From Chloroflexota bacterium (GTDB lineage Bacteria; Chloroflexota; UBA6077; CF-72): a DNA stretch of 6,892 bases. The notes below the pieces were generated by a model. That model was not told the origin of the DNA. It saw only the letters and a program-made list of their open reading frames with translations, and made no database searches. The stretch is taken from the NCBI GenBank assembly GCA_019242065.1, contig JAFAWJ010000083.1, forward strand, positions 1-6,892, in the 5' to 3' direction. Made by a program: the position numbers and the translations under genes. Each line of letters begins with the position of its first letter. Within the stretch, counting starts at the first letter, position 1. Of this stretch, positions 1-4,991 are shown in pieces.

Positions 1-206
1 TCTTCGGCGGCAAGGTGTACCGCGGCGCTCCCGGCGGCTGCTCGATCCCCGATCACGATTTCCCGTTGCTGGTGCGGTGGTTCAAACAAGGCAAGCTGCC
101 GCTGGACCTGATGGTCACCCGGCGCTACAAGCTAGAGCAAATCAACGAAGCTTGCGACGCACTGGCTAGAGGAGAAATCGCCGGGAGGGCGATCGTCGAG
201 TTTTAG
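1..206 (+). CDS. Zn-dependent alcohol dehydrogenase, C-terminal fragment
   Basis: This is the 3' end of a gene that starts left of the window. The open frame runs from base 3 (FGGKVYRGAPGG...) to the TAG at 204-206, giving 67 visible residues. The stretch with DFPLLVRWFKQGKLPLD, then VTRRYKLEQINEACDAL, then GEIAGRAIVEF is the typical ending of class III-type medium-chain zinc alcohol dehydrogenases (COG1062-like): the last helix of the Rossmann domain followed by the closing beta strand. Such enzymes oxidise alcohols or formaldehyde adducts with NAD(P) or a bound nicotinamide cofactor. The catalytic and structural zinc ligands and the dinucleotide-binding glycine motif lie outside the window, so substrate and cofactor cannot be read. 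The GTG at 15-17 is internal and is not a start. The gene converges with the amidase gene. Confidence 0.85.
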   Translation, partial: FGGKVYRGAPGGCSIPDHDFPLLVRWFKQGKLPLDLMVTRRYKLEQINEACDALARGEIAGRAIVEF

Positions 207-217
207 GGTTTCGGTCT

Positions 218-249
218 GGGCGGAGACCGCGCATGCGCGGTTTCCGCCC
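218..249. terminator. Long hairpin between two convergent genes, probable bidirectional terminator
   Basis: GGGCGGAGACCGCGC (218-232) pairs with GCGCGGTTTCCGCCC (235-249) with a single G.T wobble; in practice this is about a 14-bp stem with a CATG loop. It sits 12 nt after the alcohol dehydrogenase stop and 4 nt before the end of the amidase gene, as expected for a terminator shared by convergent genes. There is no T-tract on either side (AAAAC follows on the + strand), so it is not a canonical intrinsic terminator. It could instead block RNA read-through or be a repeat element: its centre CGCGCATGCGCG recurs at 6750-6761. Confidence 0.5.
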
Positions 250-253
250 AAAA

Positions 254-1663
254 CTACGGTCGATGAAGGTGGAAGTTGGTGGCTTGCTGGTACTGGTGCG
301 CCACGCGCAGGAGCTGGGCTTCTTGCCACGGCGCGGCGGCTAGCTGGAGGCCGATAGGCAGGCCGTGGCGGTCGAAGCCGCACGGGATGCTCATCGCTGG
401 AAACCCGCACAGGTTAAAGGGGTACGTGCAGCGGGTAGCCAGCTCGCCCGTGTCGTAGCAGCGGCCGTCGAATTCGACCACACTGATGCCGATGCGCGCG
501 ACGGTCGTCGGCATTGTCGGCGTGACCACAACGTCAACCTGATCAAAGGTCGACCACATCTCCGCGCGAATCGGCTCGCGTGCACGCTGAGCCTCGAGGT
601 ACTCGACGGCGCCTACCTGGCGCGCCGCCGCGAAGCGCTCGCGGGCGTTGTCGGAATACGCCTCGGGGTGCGCCGCGTACCACGCGGCATGGAACGTGGC
701 CATCTCGGCCCGCACGATGGTCATGCCGATCCGCTGCGCGTCGTCCAGACTCGTGAAGGCCACCTTCACCGGTACCGCGCCCAGCTGCACCAGCGTCTGA
801 ATCGCCGCCTGCCAGGCGGACTCCACTTCAGGCTGCAGGCTCGCCGTGAAGTACGTCGTGGGAATACCGATGTGCAGTCCATTCAGAGGCTGGTTCAAGC
901 TGGCGGTGTAGTCGTCGACGGGGCGGTCGACGGTTGCCGAATCGCGTCGATCGAAACCGGCCAGCGCGTTGAGCATGATTGCCGCGTCGGCGGAGGAGCG
1001 CGTCATCGGTCCGACATGATCCAGCGACCATGACAGCGGGATCACGCCGAAGCAACTGACGCGACCGTACGTCGGTTTGATGCCAGTCGTCCCGCAGGCA
1101 TGACTGGGAATGCGGATGGAGCCGGCGGTGTCGCTGCCGGTCGCGCCCAGACACATGCCCGCCGCCAGCGCGGCCCCCGATCCTCCGCTGGAGCCGCCCG
1201 GATTGTGGTCGAGATTCCAGGGGTTGTGGACCGCGCCGTAGTGCGGGTTTTCACTGGTGCCACCAGCCGCGAACTCGTGCAGGTTGAGCTTGCCCAGGGC
1301 GATGGCGCCGGCGGTTGCCAGGCGAGTCACGACCGCCGCGTCGTAGTCGGGAACACGGTCGGCGAGGACCTTCGAGCCCCCTGTCGTGCGCACGCCGCGG
1401 GTGGACATCAGGTCCTTCTGGGCGATCGGGATGCCGTGCAGCGGACCGCGGTAGTGACCGTGCTGGATGTCGGCTTCGGCCGCGCGGGCCTCGGCGAGCG
1501 CCGCTTCGGCGGTAACGGTAATGAAGGCGTTGACCGTGGGCTCGAGGCGCTCGATCCGATCGAGACAGGCCTGGGTCAACTCGACCGGCGACACCTCGCG
1601 TGCCCTGATCCTGGGCGCAATCTCGGCGATCGACGCGTAGGCAAGCTCCTCGCGGCTGCTCAT
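254..1663 (-). CDS. Amidase-signature family hydrolase (GatA-like amidase)
   Basis: A 469-residue protein of normal length for the amidase-signature family, whose members hydrolyse C-N amide bonds or act as the GatA subunit of tRNA amidotransferase. The Ser-cisSer-Lys triad can be placed: Lys83 in HGIPIAQKD, cis-Ser158 in NPGGSSGGSGAA, and nucleophile Ser182 in GSDTAGSIRIP. The spacings (75 and 24 residues) are those of the family. Ala180 replaces the first glycine of the common DTGGS motif, a change also seen in amidases. Without gatB or gatC nearby it is more likely a free-standing amidase for a small amide or ester than part of tRNA amidation; the substrate cannot be read. The ATG at 1663 begins MSSREELAYASI with no good Shine-Dalgarno; a TAGACT box lies 10 nt upstream, so the mRNA may be nearly leaderless. 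It is divergent from the VOC gene and convergent with the alcohol dehydrogenase. Confidence 0.93.
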   Translation of the reverse strand: MSSREELAYASIAEIAPRIRAREVSPVELTQACLDRIERLEPTVNAFITVTAEAALAEARAAEADIQHGHYRGPLHGIPIAQKDLMSTRGVRTTGGSKVLADRVPDYDAAVVTRLATAGAIALGKLNLHEFAAGGTSENPHYGAVHNPWNLDHNPGGSSGGSGAALAAGMCLGATGSDTAGSIRIPSHACGTTGIKPTYGRVSCFGVIPLSWSLDHVGPMTRSSADAAIMLNALAGFDRRDSATVDRPVDDYTASLNQPLNGLHIGIPTTYFTASLQPEVESAWQAAIQTLVQLGAVPVKVAFTSLDDAQRIGMTIVRAEMATFHAAWYAAHPEAYSDNARERFAAARQVGAVEYLEAQRAREPIRAEMWSTFDQVDVVVTPTMPTTVARIGISVVEFDGRCYDTGELATRCTYPFNLCGFPAMSIPCGFDRHGLPIGLQLAAAPWQEAQLLRVAHQYQQATNFHLHRP

Positions 1664-1673
1664 GGCGCTGACG

Positions 1674-1679
1674 AGTCTA
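1674..1679 (-). promoter_or_regulatory. Candidate -10 box of the amidase gene
   Basis: On the minus strand TAGACT lies 10 nt before the amidase ATG, which would place transcription start within a few bases of the start codon. The same hexamer precedes the TetR gene at 4412-4417. No good -35 box is visible and no Shine-Dalgarno exists between box and start, so this is a weak prediction supported mainly by the parallel with other genes in the window. Confidence 0.35.
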
Positions 1680-1734
1680 CCCTCACGTTCTCTTTCACCC
1701 GGGCAGCATGCGATGTATGGTCACACCGAAGCAA

Positions 1735-1761
1735 CCACGCGTCGTGGGAGGTTTGCAAACC
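1735..1761 (+). promoter_or_regulatory. Two adjacent inverted repeats in the VOC gene leader, candidate operator
   Basis: CCACG-CGT-CGTGG (1735-1747) is followed at once by the perfect 12-bp palindrome GGTTTGCAAACC (1750-1761), which ends 2 nt before the ATG at 1764. The Shine-Dalgarno GGGAGGT (1746-1752) lies across the junction of the two repeats. The second repeat has no loop as a full palindrome, so it looks more like a DNA operator for a dimeric repressor than an RNA hairpin, although folding of the RNA could also hide the ribosome binding site. No regulator gene for it is visible in the window. Confidence 0.4.
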
Positions 1762-1763
1762 AT

Positions 1764-2324
1764 ATGTCGCGAGTCGTCGGCCTTGGGCACATCGGCATCC
1801 ATGTGCGTGATCTCGATCGGATGACTGCCTTCTACCGAGACTTCCTGGGCATGCAGATCACCAAGCAGAGCCCCGGTCGGGCGGTATTCTTGAGCTCCGA
1901 TCCCGAGCGCGTGGATCACGAAATCGCGTTGATGACCGGTCGCGGGGAGGAACAGGATCCGCACCTGATCCAGCAAATCTCGCTGCGCGTCGAAAGCCTC
2001 GACGACCTGCGCGACTTCAAGCGCCGCATCCAGGAGCACGGCTACCAGATCGACAACATCGTCACCCACCTGAGCGCCATCGGCTGCTACTTCTTTGATC
2101 CCGAAGGCAATCGCACCGAAGTGTTCTGGCTGACGGGTCGGCCGTCGTGGGTGATGGTCGGCGTGCCGATCGACATCGATCGTCCGGACGAGGAGATTCT
2201 GGCGCAGATCGACCGCGTGTGGGAGCAGACGCGTCACGTGGCGATGGGCACGCCGCCCGACGCGGCCGCGGTCGCCGCCATGCAGGAGGCGTATCGCGAG
2301 GCTGCGCCGGTCGGCGCCCGCTGA
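1764..2324 (+). CDS. VOC family / extradiol dioxygenase-like protein
   Basis: A 186-residue single-domain vicinal-oxygen-chelate (glyoxalase/bleomycin resistance/dioxygenase) protein. Module one starts with VGLGHIGIHVRDLDRMTAFY (residues 5-24); module two starts with IQQISLRVESLDDL (69-82) and ends with YFFDPEGNRTEVFW (109-122). Metal ligands of this fold are normally two His and one Glu. Here His9 and Glu119 are in place, while the position that is His in catechol 2,3-dioxygenases appears to be Gln71; His52 (DHEIAL) is nearby in sequence. The C-terminal 60 residues, with a DEEILAQIDRVWEQ helix, extend past the minimal domain. It may be a ring-cleaving dioxygenase of aromatic catabolism or a related chelating enzyme; the substrate is unknown. 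I chose the ATG at 1764 because GGGAGGT lies 11 nt upstream and homology-like sequence begins there; an in-frame open frame extends upstream to 1662 but looks non-coding. Confidence 0.85.
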   Translation: MSRVVGLGHIGIHVRDLDRMTAFYRDFLGMQITKQSPGRAVFLSSDPERVDHEIALMTGRGEEQDPHLIQQISLRVESLDDLRDFKRRIQEHGYQIDNIVTHLSAIGCYFFDPEGNRTEVFWLTGRPSWVMVGVPIDIDRPDEEILAQIDRVWEQTRHVAMGTPPDAAAVAAMQEAYREAAPVGAR

Positions 2325-2362
2325 CCGCGCCGCGCGGATCCCAAAGACAGCGTCGGCGTTAG

Positions 2363-2569
2363 CTACACCTCTCCCTCTGGAAGAGGTCGCGCGAAGCGCG
2401 GGTGAGGGATGCGCTGGGCGAGGGCGAACAGCCAGCCGGCCACGCGCGCGCGGATTGGCCGACCTGGGCCGGTGGCCAGCGCCACCAGGCGGTCGTGCTC
2501 GGCTTCGCGCAGGCGATCTTCCACCTGCGCGCGCATCAGGTCGTCGCCGAAAACAAAGAAGCTATTCAT
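2363..2569 (-). CDS. Small basic helical protein with a repeat-encoded C-terminus
   Basis: A 68-residue protein I do not recognise as a named family. The start is well supported: AAAGGAGG (minus strand 2584-2577) lies 7 nt before the ATG at 2569. Residues 8-32 (GDDLMRAQVEDRLREAEHDR...) form a charged amphipathic helix, a style I associate with short orphan proteins of high-GC Gram-positive bacteria and Chloroflexota. Residues 37-54 (RPIRARVAGWLFALAQRI) would make a basic, partly hydrophobic helix that could touch membrane or nucleic acid. Residues 54-68 (IPHPRFARPLPEGEV) and the stop codon lie in a GC-rich palindromic repeat, so the native end of the protein may have been replaced by the insertion. 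An intrinsic terminator lies 79 nt upstream on the same strand. No function can be assigned. Confidence 0.65.
   Translation of the reverse strand: MNSFFVFGDDLMRAQVEDRLREAEHDRLVALATGPGRPIRARVAGWLFALAQRIPHPRFARPLPEGEV
2366..2413. repeat. REP-like GC-rich palindromic intergenic repeat
   Basis: Two stems follow each other: CCTCTCCC (2368-2375) with GGAAGAGG (2379-2386), one mismatch, loop TCT; then CGCGC (2388-2392) with GCGCG (2396-2400), loop GAA; then GGTGAGGGATGCG. The pattern of CCTCTCCC...GAGAGG joined to ...GGTGAGGG is typical of interspersed repeats between genes in many GC-rich bacterial genomes. Only one copy is in the window, so its repetitive nature is an inference from style. It overlaps the 3' end of the small gene at 2363-2569 and lies 40 nt after the VOC stop, where its stems could also help stop + strand transcription. 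Confidence 0.55.
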
Positions 2570-2647
2570 GATCAGCCCTCCTTTCAGGGCAGCTGCACAT
2601 GACGTCGCCCGCCGCGGGGGCGGGCCTGTGGTTCTCGCGAAAGACAT

Positions 2648-2671
2648 AAAAAGGGGCCCGCGTTGGGCCCC
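2648..2671 (-). terminator. Intrinsic (rho-independent) terminator on the minus strand
   Basis: Read on the minus strand: GGGGCCC, loop AACGC, GGGCCCC, followed directly by TTTTTATGTCTTT. A perfect 7-bp GC stem plus a T-tract is a textbook intrinsic terminator and the clearest one in the window. It does not follow a large gene: upstream on the same strand there is only the short open frame 2795-2712 before the oppositely directed LLM gene. It therefore ends a short transcript starting in about 2800-2890, or acts as an attenuator in front of the small protein gene at 2569. Confidence 0.75.
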
Positions 2672-2711
2672 AGCCGCTCGGTGTGCACGACCTTGGCGTG
2701 CCAGATGGCCG

Positions 2712-2795
2712 TCAGCAGGACGTGGCGCCACGCCGCCACTGGCGACCGCGCGGTCGGCTGGGAAGCTCTCGGGTGAATCCGGGGTTGCTCGTCAC
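2712..2795 (-). CDS. Possible 27-residue small peptide (leader peptide or remnant)
   Basis: The GTG at 2795-2793 is preceded by AAAGGA (minus strand 2809-2804) at an 8-nt spacing, a strong ribosome binding site in a region where larger genes lack one. The product begins VTSNPGFTRELPSRPRG (first residue read as Met), is very basic, and ends at the TGA at 2714-2712, 40 nt before the stem of the intrinsic terminator. The order strong ribosome binding site, short basic peptide, terminator, second small gene would fit a leader-peptide attenuator, an independent small protein, or a decayed small gene. A second minus frame opened by GTG reads AAWRHVLLTAIWHAKVVHTE (2741-2682) after its start and looks protein-like, so a frameshifted longer gene is an alternative. 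No family recognised. Confidence 0.35.
   Translation of the reverse strand: MTSNPGFTRELPSRPRGRQWRRGATSC
2721..2756. other. Cluster of perfect palindromes in the small-gene zone
   Basis: CGTGGCGCCACG (2721-2732) and CGACCGCGCGGTCG (2743-2756) are perfect palindromes of 12 and 14 bp only 10 nt apart, upstream of the minus-strand terminator. Together they would make the minus-strand transcript strongly structured, which fits a leader RNA or small RNA; they may equally be chance products of high GC. The rest of the 317-nt stretch 2570-2886 holds only the possible peptide gene, the terminator and the promoter of the LLM gene. Confidence 0.35.
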
Positions 2796-2873
2796 GTAGC
2801 GTGTCCTTTCTGTGCGTCTTTCACTCAACAAAACGCTCGTGACGTGGAAATTCGGCCCAGGCGGCGGTTGCCG

Positions 2874-2879
2874 TAGCCT
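2874..2879 (+). promoter_or_regulatory. Candidate -10 box of a leaderless LLM oxidoreductase mRNA
   Basis: TAGCCT fits TAnnnT and ends 7 nt before the ATG at 2887, so transcription would begin at about the start codon. A TTCGGC at 2851-2856 sits at a 17-bp spacing as a weak -35. There is no Shine-Dalgarno between box and ATG, which makes a leaderless transcript the simplest reading. Confidence 0.45.
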
Positions 2880-2886
2880 TGCACGT

Positions 2887-3723
2887 ATGAAATTGGGTCT
2901 GGCTGGCATCAACGTTGGGACGATGGCTGTTCCGGAGTTCGGTCCACTGGCCGCACTGGCCGAATCGCTGGGCTACGAGTCGCTCTGGACCGCCGAGCAC
3001 ATCATCCTGCCGGACCTGCCACCTGGCGAAACGCCGCGGCCCGGCACGACGCCCTTCCTCGACTCCATGGCCGGTCTGGGTTTCCTGGCGGCGCACACGC
3101 GCACCATGAAGCTGGCAACCGGCGTCCTGCTACTGCCCCAGCACAATCCGCTGCTGCTGGCCAAGCAGCTCGCCAGCGTGGACGTGCTGAGCGGCGGCCG
3201 ACTGATCGTCGGCATTGGCGTCGGCTCGATCGAGGTCGAGGCGCGGGGGATGAACGCGCCGATGGAGGAACGCGGCGCGCGCGCCAACGACTACCTGAAG
3301 GCCATGATCGCGCTGTGGACCATGGAGCATCCGCACTACGCTGGGAAGCACGTCAGCTTCGACGGCATCAACGCGTACCCGAGGCCAGTCCAGAAACCGT
3401 ACCCGCCGTTCGTGGTGGGCGGTCGCGCCGAGGGGGCGCTGCGGCGTACGGTGCGGTACGCGGCCGGGTGGTACGGCTACGCCATGAGCGTCGAGCAGAC
3501 GCGCGAGATCGTCGAGCGACTCGCCGCCGTCCGCGAACAGGTGCCGCGTCCGGCTGACCTCGGCGATATCGAGATCACGATCGCGCCGAGCGAGAAGATC
3601 ACTGCGGAGACGATCGCCGCGTACACGGAGCTGGGCGTCAGCCGACTCCTGCTGCGGCCGCCGCAGGATCGTGGCCTGGAGGCAGTCGAGGCGTCAATTC
3701 GCGAGTTCGCCTCGCTCACGTGA
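2887..3723 (+). CDS. LLM class F420/flavin-dependent oxidoreductase
   Basis: A 278-residue luciferase-like monooxygenase-family protein (TIM barrel), close in style to the TIGR03619 group of probable F420-dependent enzymes. Visible hallmarks: N-terminal MKLGLAGINVG strand; LAALAESLGYESLWTAEHII (residues 21-40); LATGVLLLPQHNPLLLAKQL (76-95); DVLSGGRLIVGIGVG (99-113), the cofactor-proximal part; and YPRPVQKPYPPFVVGG (164-179). Members use reduced F420 or FMN in redox reactions on diverse small molecules; which cofactor or substrate applies is not readable. The protein is slightly short for the superfamily but has no gap. I chose the ATG at 2887 because the conserved N-terminal strand starts there; an upstream in-frame GTG at 2812 would add an implausible extension. 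It stands alone and converges with the SRPBCC gene 22 nt away. Confidence 0.9.
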   Translation: MKLGLAGINVGTMAVPEFGPLAALAESLGYESLWTAEHIILPDLPPGETPRPGTTPFLDSMAGLGFLAAHTRTMKLATGVLLLPQHNPLLLAKQLASVDVLSGGRLIVGIGVGSIEVEARGMNAPMEERGARANDYLKAMIALWTMEHPHYAGKHVSFDGINAYPRPVQKPYPPFVVGGRAEGALRRTVRYAAGWYGYAMSVEQTREIVERLAAVREQVPRPADLGDIEITIAPSEKITAETIAAYTELGVSRLLLRPPQDRGLEAVEASIREFASLT

Positions 3724-3748
3724 AGTAGATCCTGGCCGATCTCCTTCA
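3721..3748. terminator. Stop-to-stop inverted repeat between convergent genes
   Basis: TGAAG (3721-3725) pairs with CTTCA (3744-3748) and GATC (3728-3731) with GATC (3738-3741), leaving a 2x2 internal loop and a CTGGCC loop. The outer arms contain the stop codons of both convergent genes, the TGA of the LLM gene and the TGA of the SRPBCC gene read on the other strand. No T-tract follows, so a terminator role is uncertain; it is the only structure between the two genes. Confidence 0.3.
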
Positions 3749-4198
3749 AACACCCGTGTGGGTCTGGGCGCAGCGCTCCAGGCGGGCGAGCTCTTCGGCA
3801 TACACGGGCCGCAGCAGACGCGCGCCGAACCAGCGCAGGAACACACCCTCGAGGCCAGGGGCTTGCAGCGTCGTGTCGATGCGCAAGCGCGTGGCCTCGC
3901 CCTCGGGTTCAACGCTGAAGGTGCTGCCCTCGCCGTTGCCGCGCTCCACGAGCACGCGCCCTGGCTGCGGCTCGCTCACGTGCTGGGTGCGGGTCATGCT
4001 GCGGCCGCCCAGGTGGGTGGTGAAGCGGATAACGGTGCCGGCGCCGACGCCGCCTTCGAGGACGTCGAGGCGGGTGAAGGCCGGCGGCAGGAAGCCACTG
4101 TCGACACGGTGGTGCTCGCGGTAATCGGCCAGGCAGTGGTAGACGACCTCAGGCGGTGCCTTGAGGAGCGCCTCCGCGCTGAAGTGAAACTCGGACAT
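3746..4198 (-). CDS. SRPBCC family (polyketide cyclase/START-like) protein
   Basis: A 150-residue protein with the helix-grip layout: FHFSAEALLKAPPEVVYHCLADYREHHRV (residues 4-32) gives the first strand and the paired short helices; then beta strands such as GTVIRFTTHLGG (54-65), TRTQHVSEPQPGRVLVER (69-86), GSTFSVEPEGEATRLRIDTT (91-110); and a C-terminal helix GVFLRWFGARLLRPVYAEELARLERC (118-143) that would cover the cavity. The family binds hydrophobic ligands or acts as cyclase, aromatase or coat-like proteins; no catalytic residues are diagnostic. The ATG at 4198 has GAGG 9 nt upstream (minus strand 4211-4208). It is divergent from the TetR gene with 226 nt between starts, suggesting shared control. 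Low-complexity promoter candidates such as CATAAA (4225-4220, minus) are weak. Confidence 0.8.
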   Translation of the reverse strand: MSEFHFSAEALLKAPPEVVYHCLADYREHHRVDSGFLPPAFTRLDVLEGGVGAGTVIRFTTHLGGRSMTRTQHVSEPQPGRVLVERGNGEGSTFSVEPEGEATRLRIDTTLQAPGLEGVFLRWFGARLLRPVYAEELARLERCAQTHTGV

Positions 4199-4271
4199 CG
4201 TGCGCGACCTCGCAGTCTTTTTATGGAGAGAGTGGACGGGGCATAGCCCGCAACCTCACGGGGGAGCCGCA

Positions 4272-4285
4272 GTACGGAGTCGTAC
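4272..4285. promoter_or_regulatory. Degenerate third operator-like site, GTAC-N6-GTAC
   Basis: GTACG-GAGT-CGTAC has the same GTAC-N6-GTAC geometry as the two perfect TetR operator units at 4372-4403 but differs in the bases flanking the GTAC cores. It lies 74 nt upstream of the SRPBCC start and could be a weaker regulator site for that gene. The same geometry also occurs inside the LLM coding region (3446-3459), so chance is quite possible. Confidence 0.25.
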
Positions 4286-4371
4286 CGAGGCGTGAAAAGC
4301 GACGCCCAAGCCCGAGCCTGTCGCAGGGCCGAATCGCACGGAGGTGGGCGAGTGACCTGATTGAGAGTGGC

Positions 4372-4403
4372 TGTACCGACTGGTACATGTACCACATGGT
4401 ACA
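4372..4403. promoter_or_regulatory. Tandem perfect palindromes, probable TetR-family operator
   Basis: TGTACC-GACT-GGTACA (4372-4387) is directly followed by TGTACC-ACAT-GGTACA (4388-4403). Each 16-bp unit has perfect 6-bp arms; only the 4-bp centres differ. The pair ends 8 nt before the -10-like TAGACT of the TetR gene and covers its -35 region, so binding would block RNA polymerase. TetR-family repressors usually bind such inverted repeats next to their own gene, and two adjacent dimers per operator are known in the family (QacR type). A bound regulator could also affect the divergent SRPBCC gene. Confidence 0.75.
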
Positions 4404-4411
4404 GAAGCTGC

Positions 4412-4417
4412 TAGACT
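4412..4417 (+). promoter_or_regulatory. Candidate -10 box of the leaderless TetR mRNA
   Basis: TAGACT ends 7 nt before the GTG start at 4425, placing the transcription start at the start codon. The -35 position at an 18-bp spacing is TGTACC (4388-4393), which is itself an arm of the second operator palindrome. No Shine-Dalgarno is present. The geometry implies direct autorepression. Confidence 0.5.
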
Positions 4418-4424
4418 ACGTCAA

Positions 4425-4991
4425 GTGTCGGCTTCGCCCCGCGACCGCTTGCTCGGCCGCGTCCTCGACCACATCCAGCACCACGGCATCGCCGACTTCA
4501 GCCTGCGCGATCTGGCCGCCGCCATCGGTACCAGCCACCGCATGCTCATCTACCACTTCGGCTCGCGCGAGGGGCTGCTGGTCGCGGTCGTCCAGGCGGT
4601 CGAGCAGGCGCAGCGCGCGTTCCTGGCCGATCTGCTCGCGGACCCTGGCCTGTCGCGTGCCGAGATCATGCGGCGCATGTGGCAGCGCCTGGCCGATCCG
4701 GCGCTGTGGCCCAACGAGCGGCTCTTCTACGAGCTCTACGCCCAGGCGTTGCACGGCCGACCGGGGACTGCTGGCTTTCTCGACGACGTGGTCGACGCCT
4801 GGGTCGAGCCACTGGTCGACTTCGCCGACCGCTACGGGGTCGATCGCGAGCAGTTCCGCGCCGACACTCGCCTGGGGGTGGCCGTCGTGCGCGGCCTGCT
4901 GCTGGACCTGCTGGCCAGCCAGGATCGGCCGGCGGTCGACGCCGCCTTCGATCGCTACCTCGCGCTGTACGACACGTCGACCGAAAAATGA
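4425..4991 (+). CDS. TetR/AcrR family transcriptional regulator
   Basis: A 188-residue protein of normal TetR-family size. The N-terminal DNA-binding domain is clear: RLLGRVLDHIQHHGIADFSL (residues 8-27) forms the first helix, then RDLAAAIGTSHRMLIYHFGS (28-47) is the helix-turn-helix with the usual YHF, and REGLLVAVVQAVE starts helix 4. The remaining 130 residues are alpha-helical and variable, as expected for the ligand-binding and dimer domain; the sequence does not tell the inducer. The GTG at 4425 is the only reasonable start, has no Shine-Dalgarno and lies 7 nt after a -10-like box. Two perfect palindromes just upstream are its likely operator. The divergent SRPBCC gene is the best candidate target besides itself; the L,D-transpeptidase operon downstream has its own promoter and no copy of the operator. 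Confidence 0.92.
   Translation: MSASPRDRLLGRVLDHIQHHGIADFSLRDLAAAIGTSHRMLIYHFGSREGLLVAVVQAVEQAQRAFLADLLADPGLSRAEIMRRMWQRLADPALWPNERLFYELYAQALHGRPGTAGFLDDVVDAWVEPLVDFADRYGVDREQFRADTRLGVAVVRGLLLDLLASQDRPAVDAAFDRYLALYDTSTEK

Noticed and set aside
365..1033. Long + strand open frame opposite the amidase gene
   Set aside because: It is the antisense shadow of a clear amidase with an intact catalytic triad; its translation is Arg/Val/Gly-rich without motifs. The + strand frame at 1100-1810 is rejected for the same reason.
1695..2237. 180-codon minus-strand open frame opposite the VOC gene
   Set aside because: Antisense shadow; the + strand shows a complete VOC domain with a ribosome binding site.
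2790..2844. Inverted 7-mers CGTCACG and CGTGACG 41 nt apart upstream of the LLM gene
   Set aside because: Short arms, long spacing and GC-rich context; no extension beyond 7 bp, so probably chance.
3446..3459. GTAC-N6-GTAC match like the TetR operator core
   Set aside because: It lies inside the LLM coding region, lacks the TGTACC/GGTACA flanks, and is explained by codons; it serves as a control that the short core alone can occur by chance.
3671..4246. 191-codon + strand open frame opposite the SRPBCC gene
   Set aside because: The minus strand holds a coherent helix-grip protein with a Shine-Dalgarno; the + frame is an Ala/Arg/Glu-rich antisense shadow.
4317..4327. CCTG-TCG-CAGG short hairpin in the SRPBCC-TetR gap, resembling a piece of a GCCTGTCG-type intergenic repeat
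   Set aside because: A 4-bp stem alone is too weak, and no second copy is in the window.
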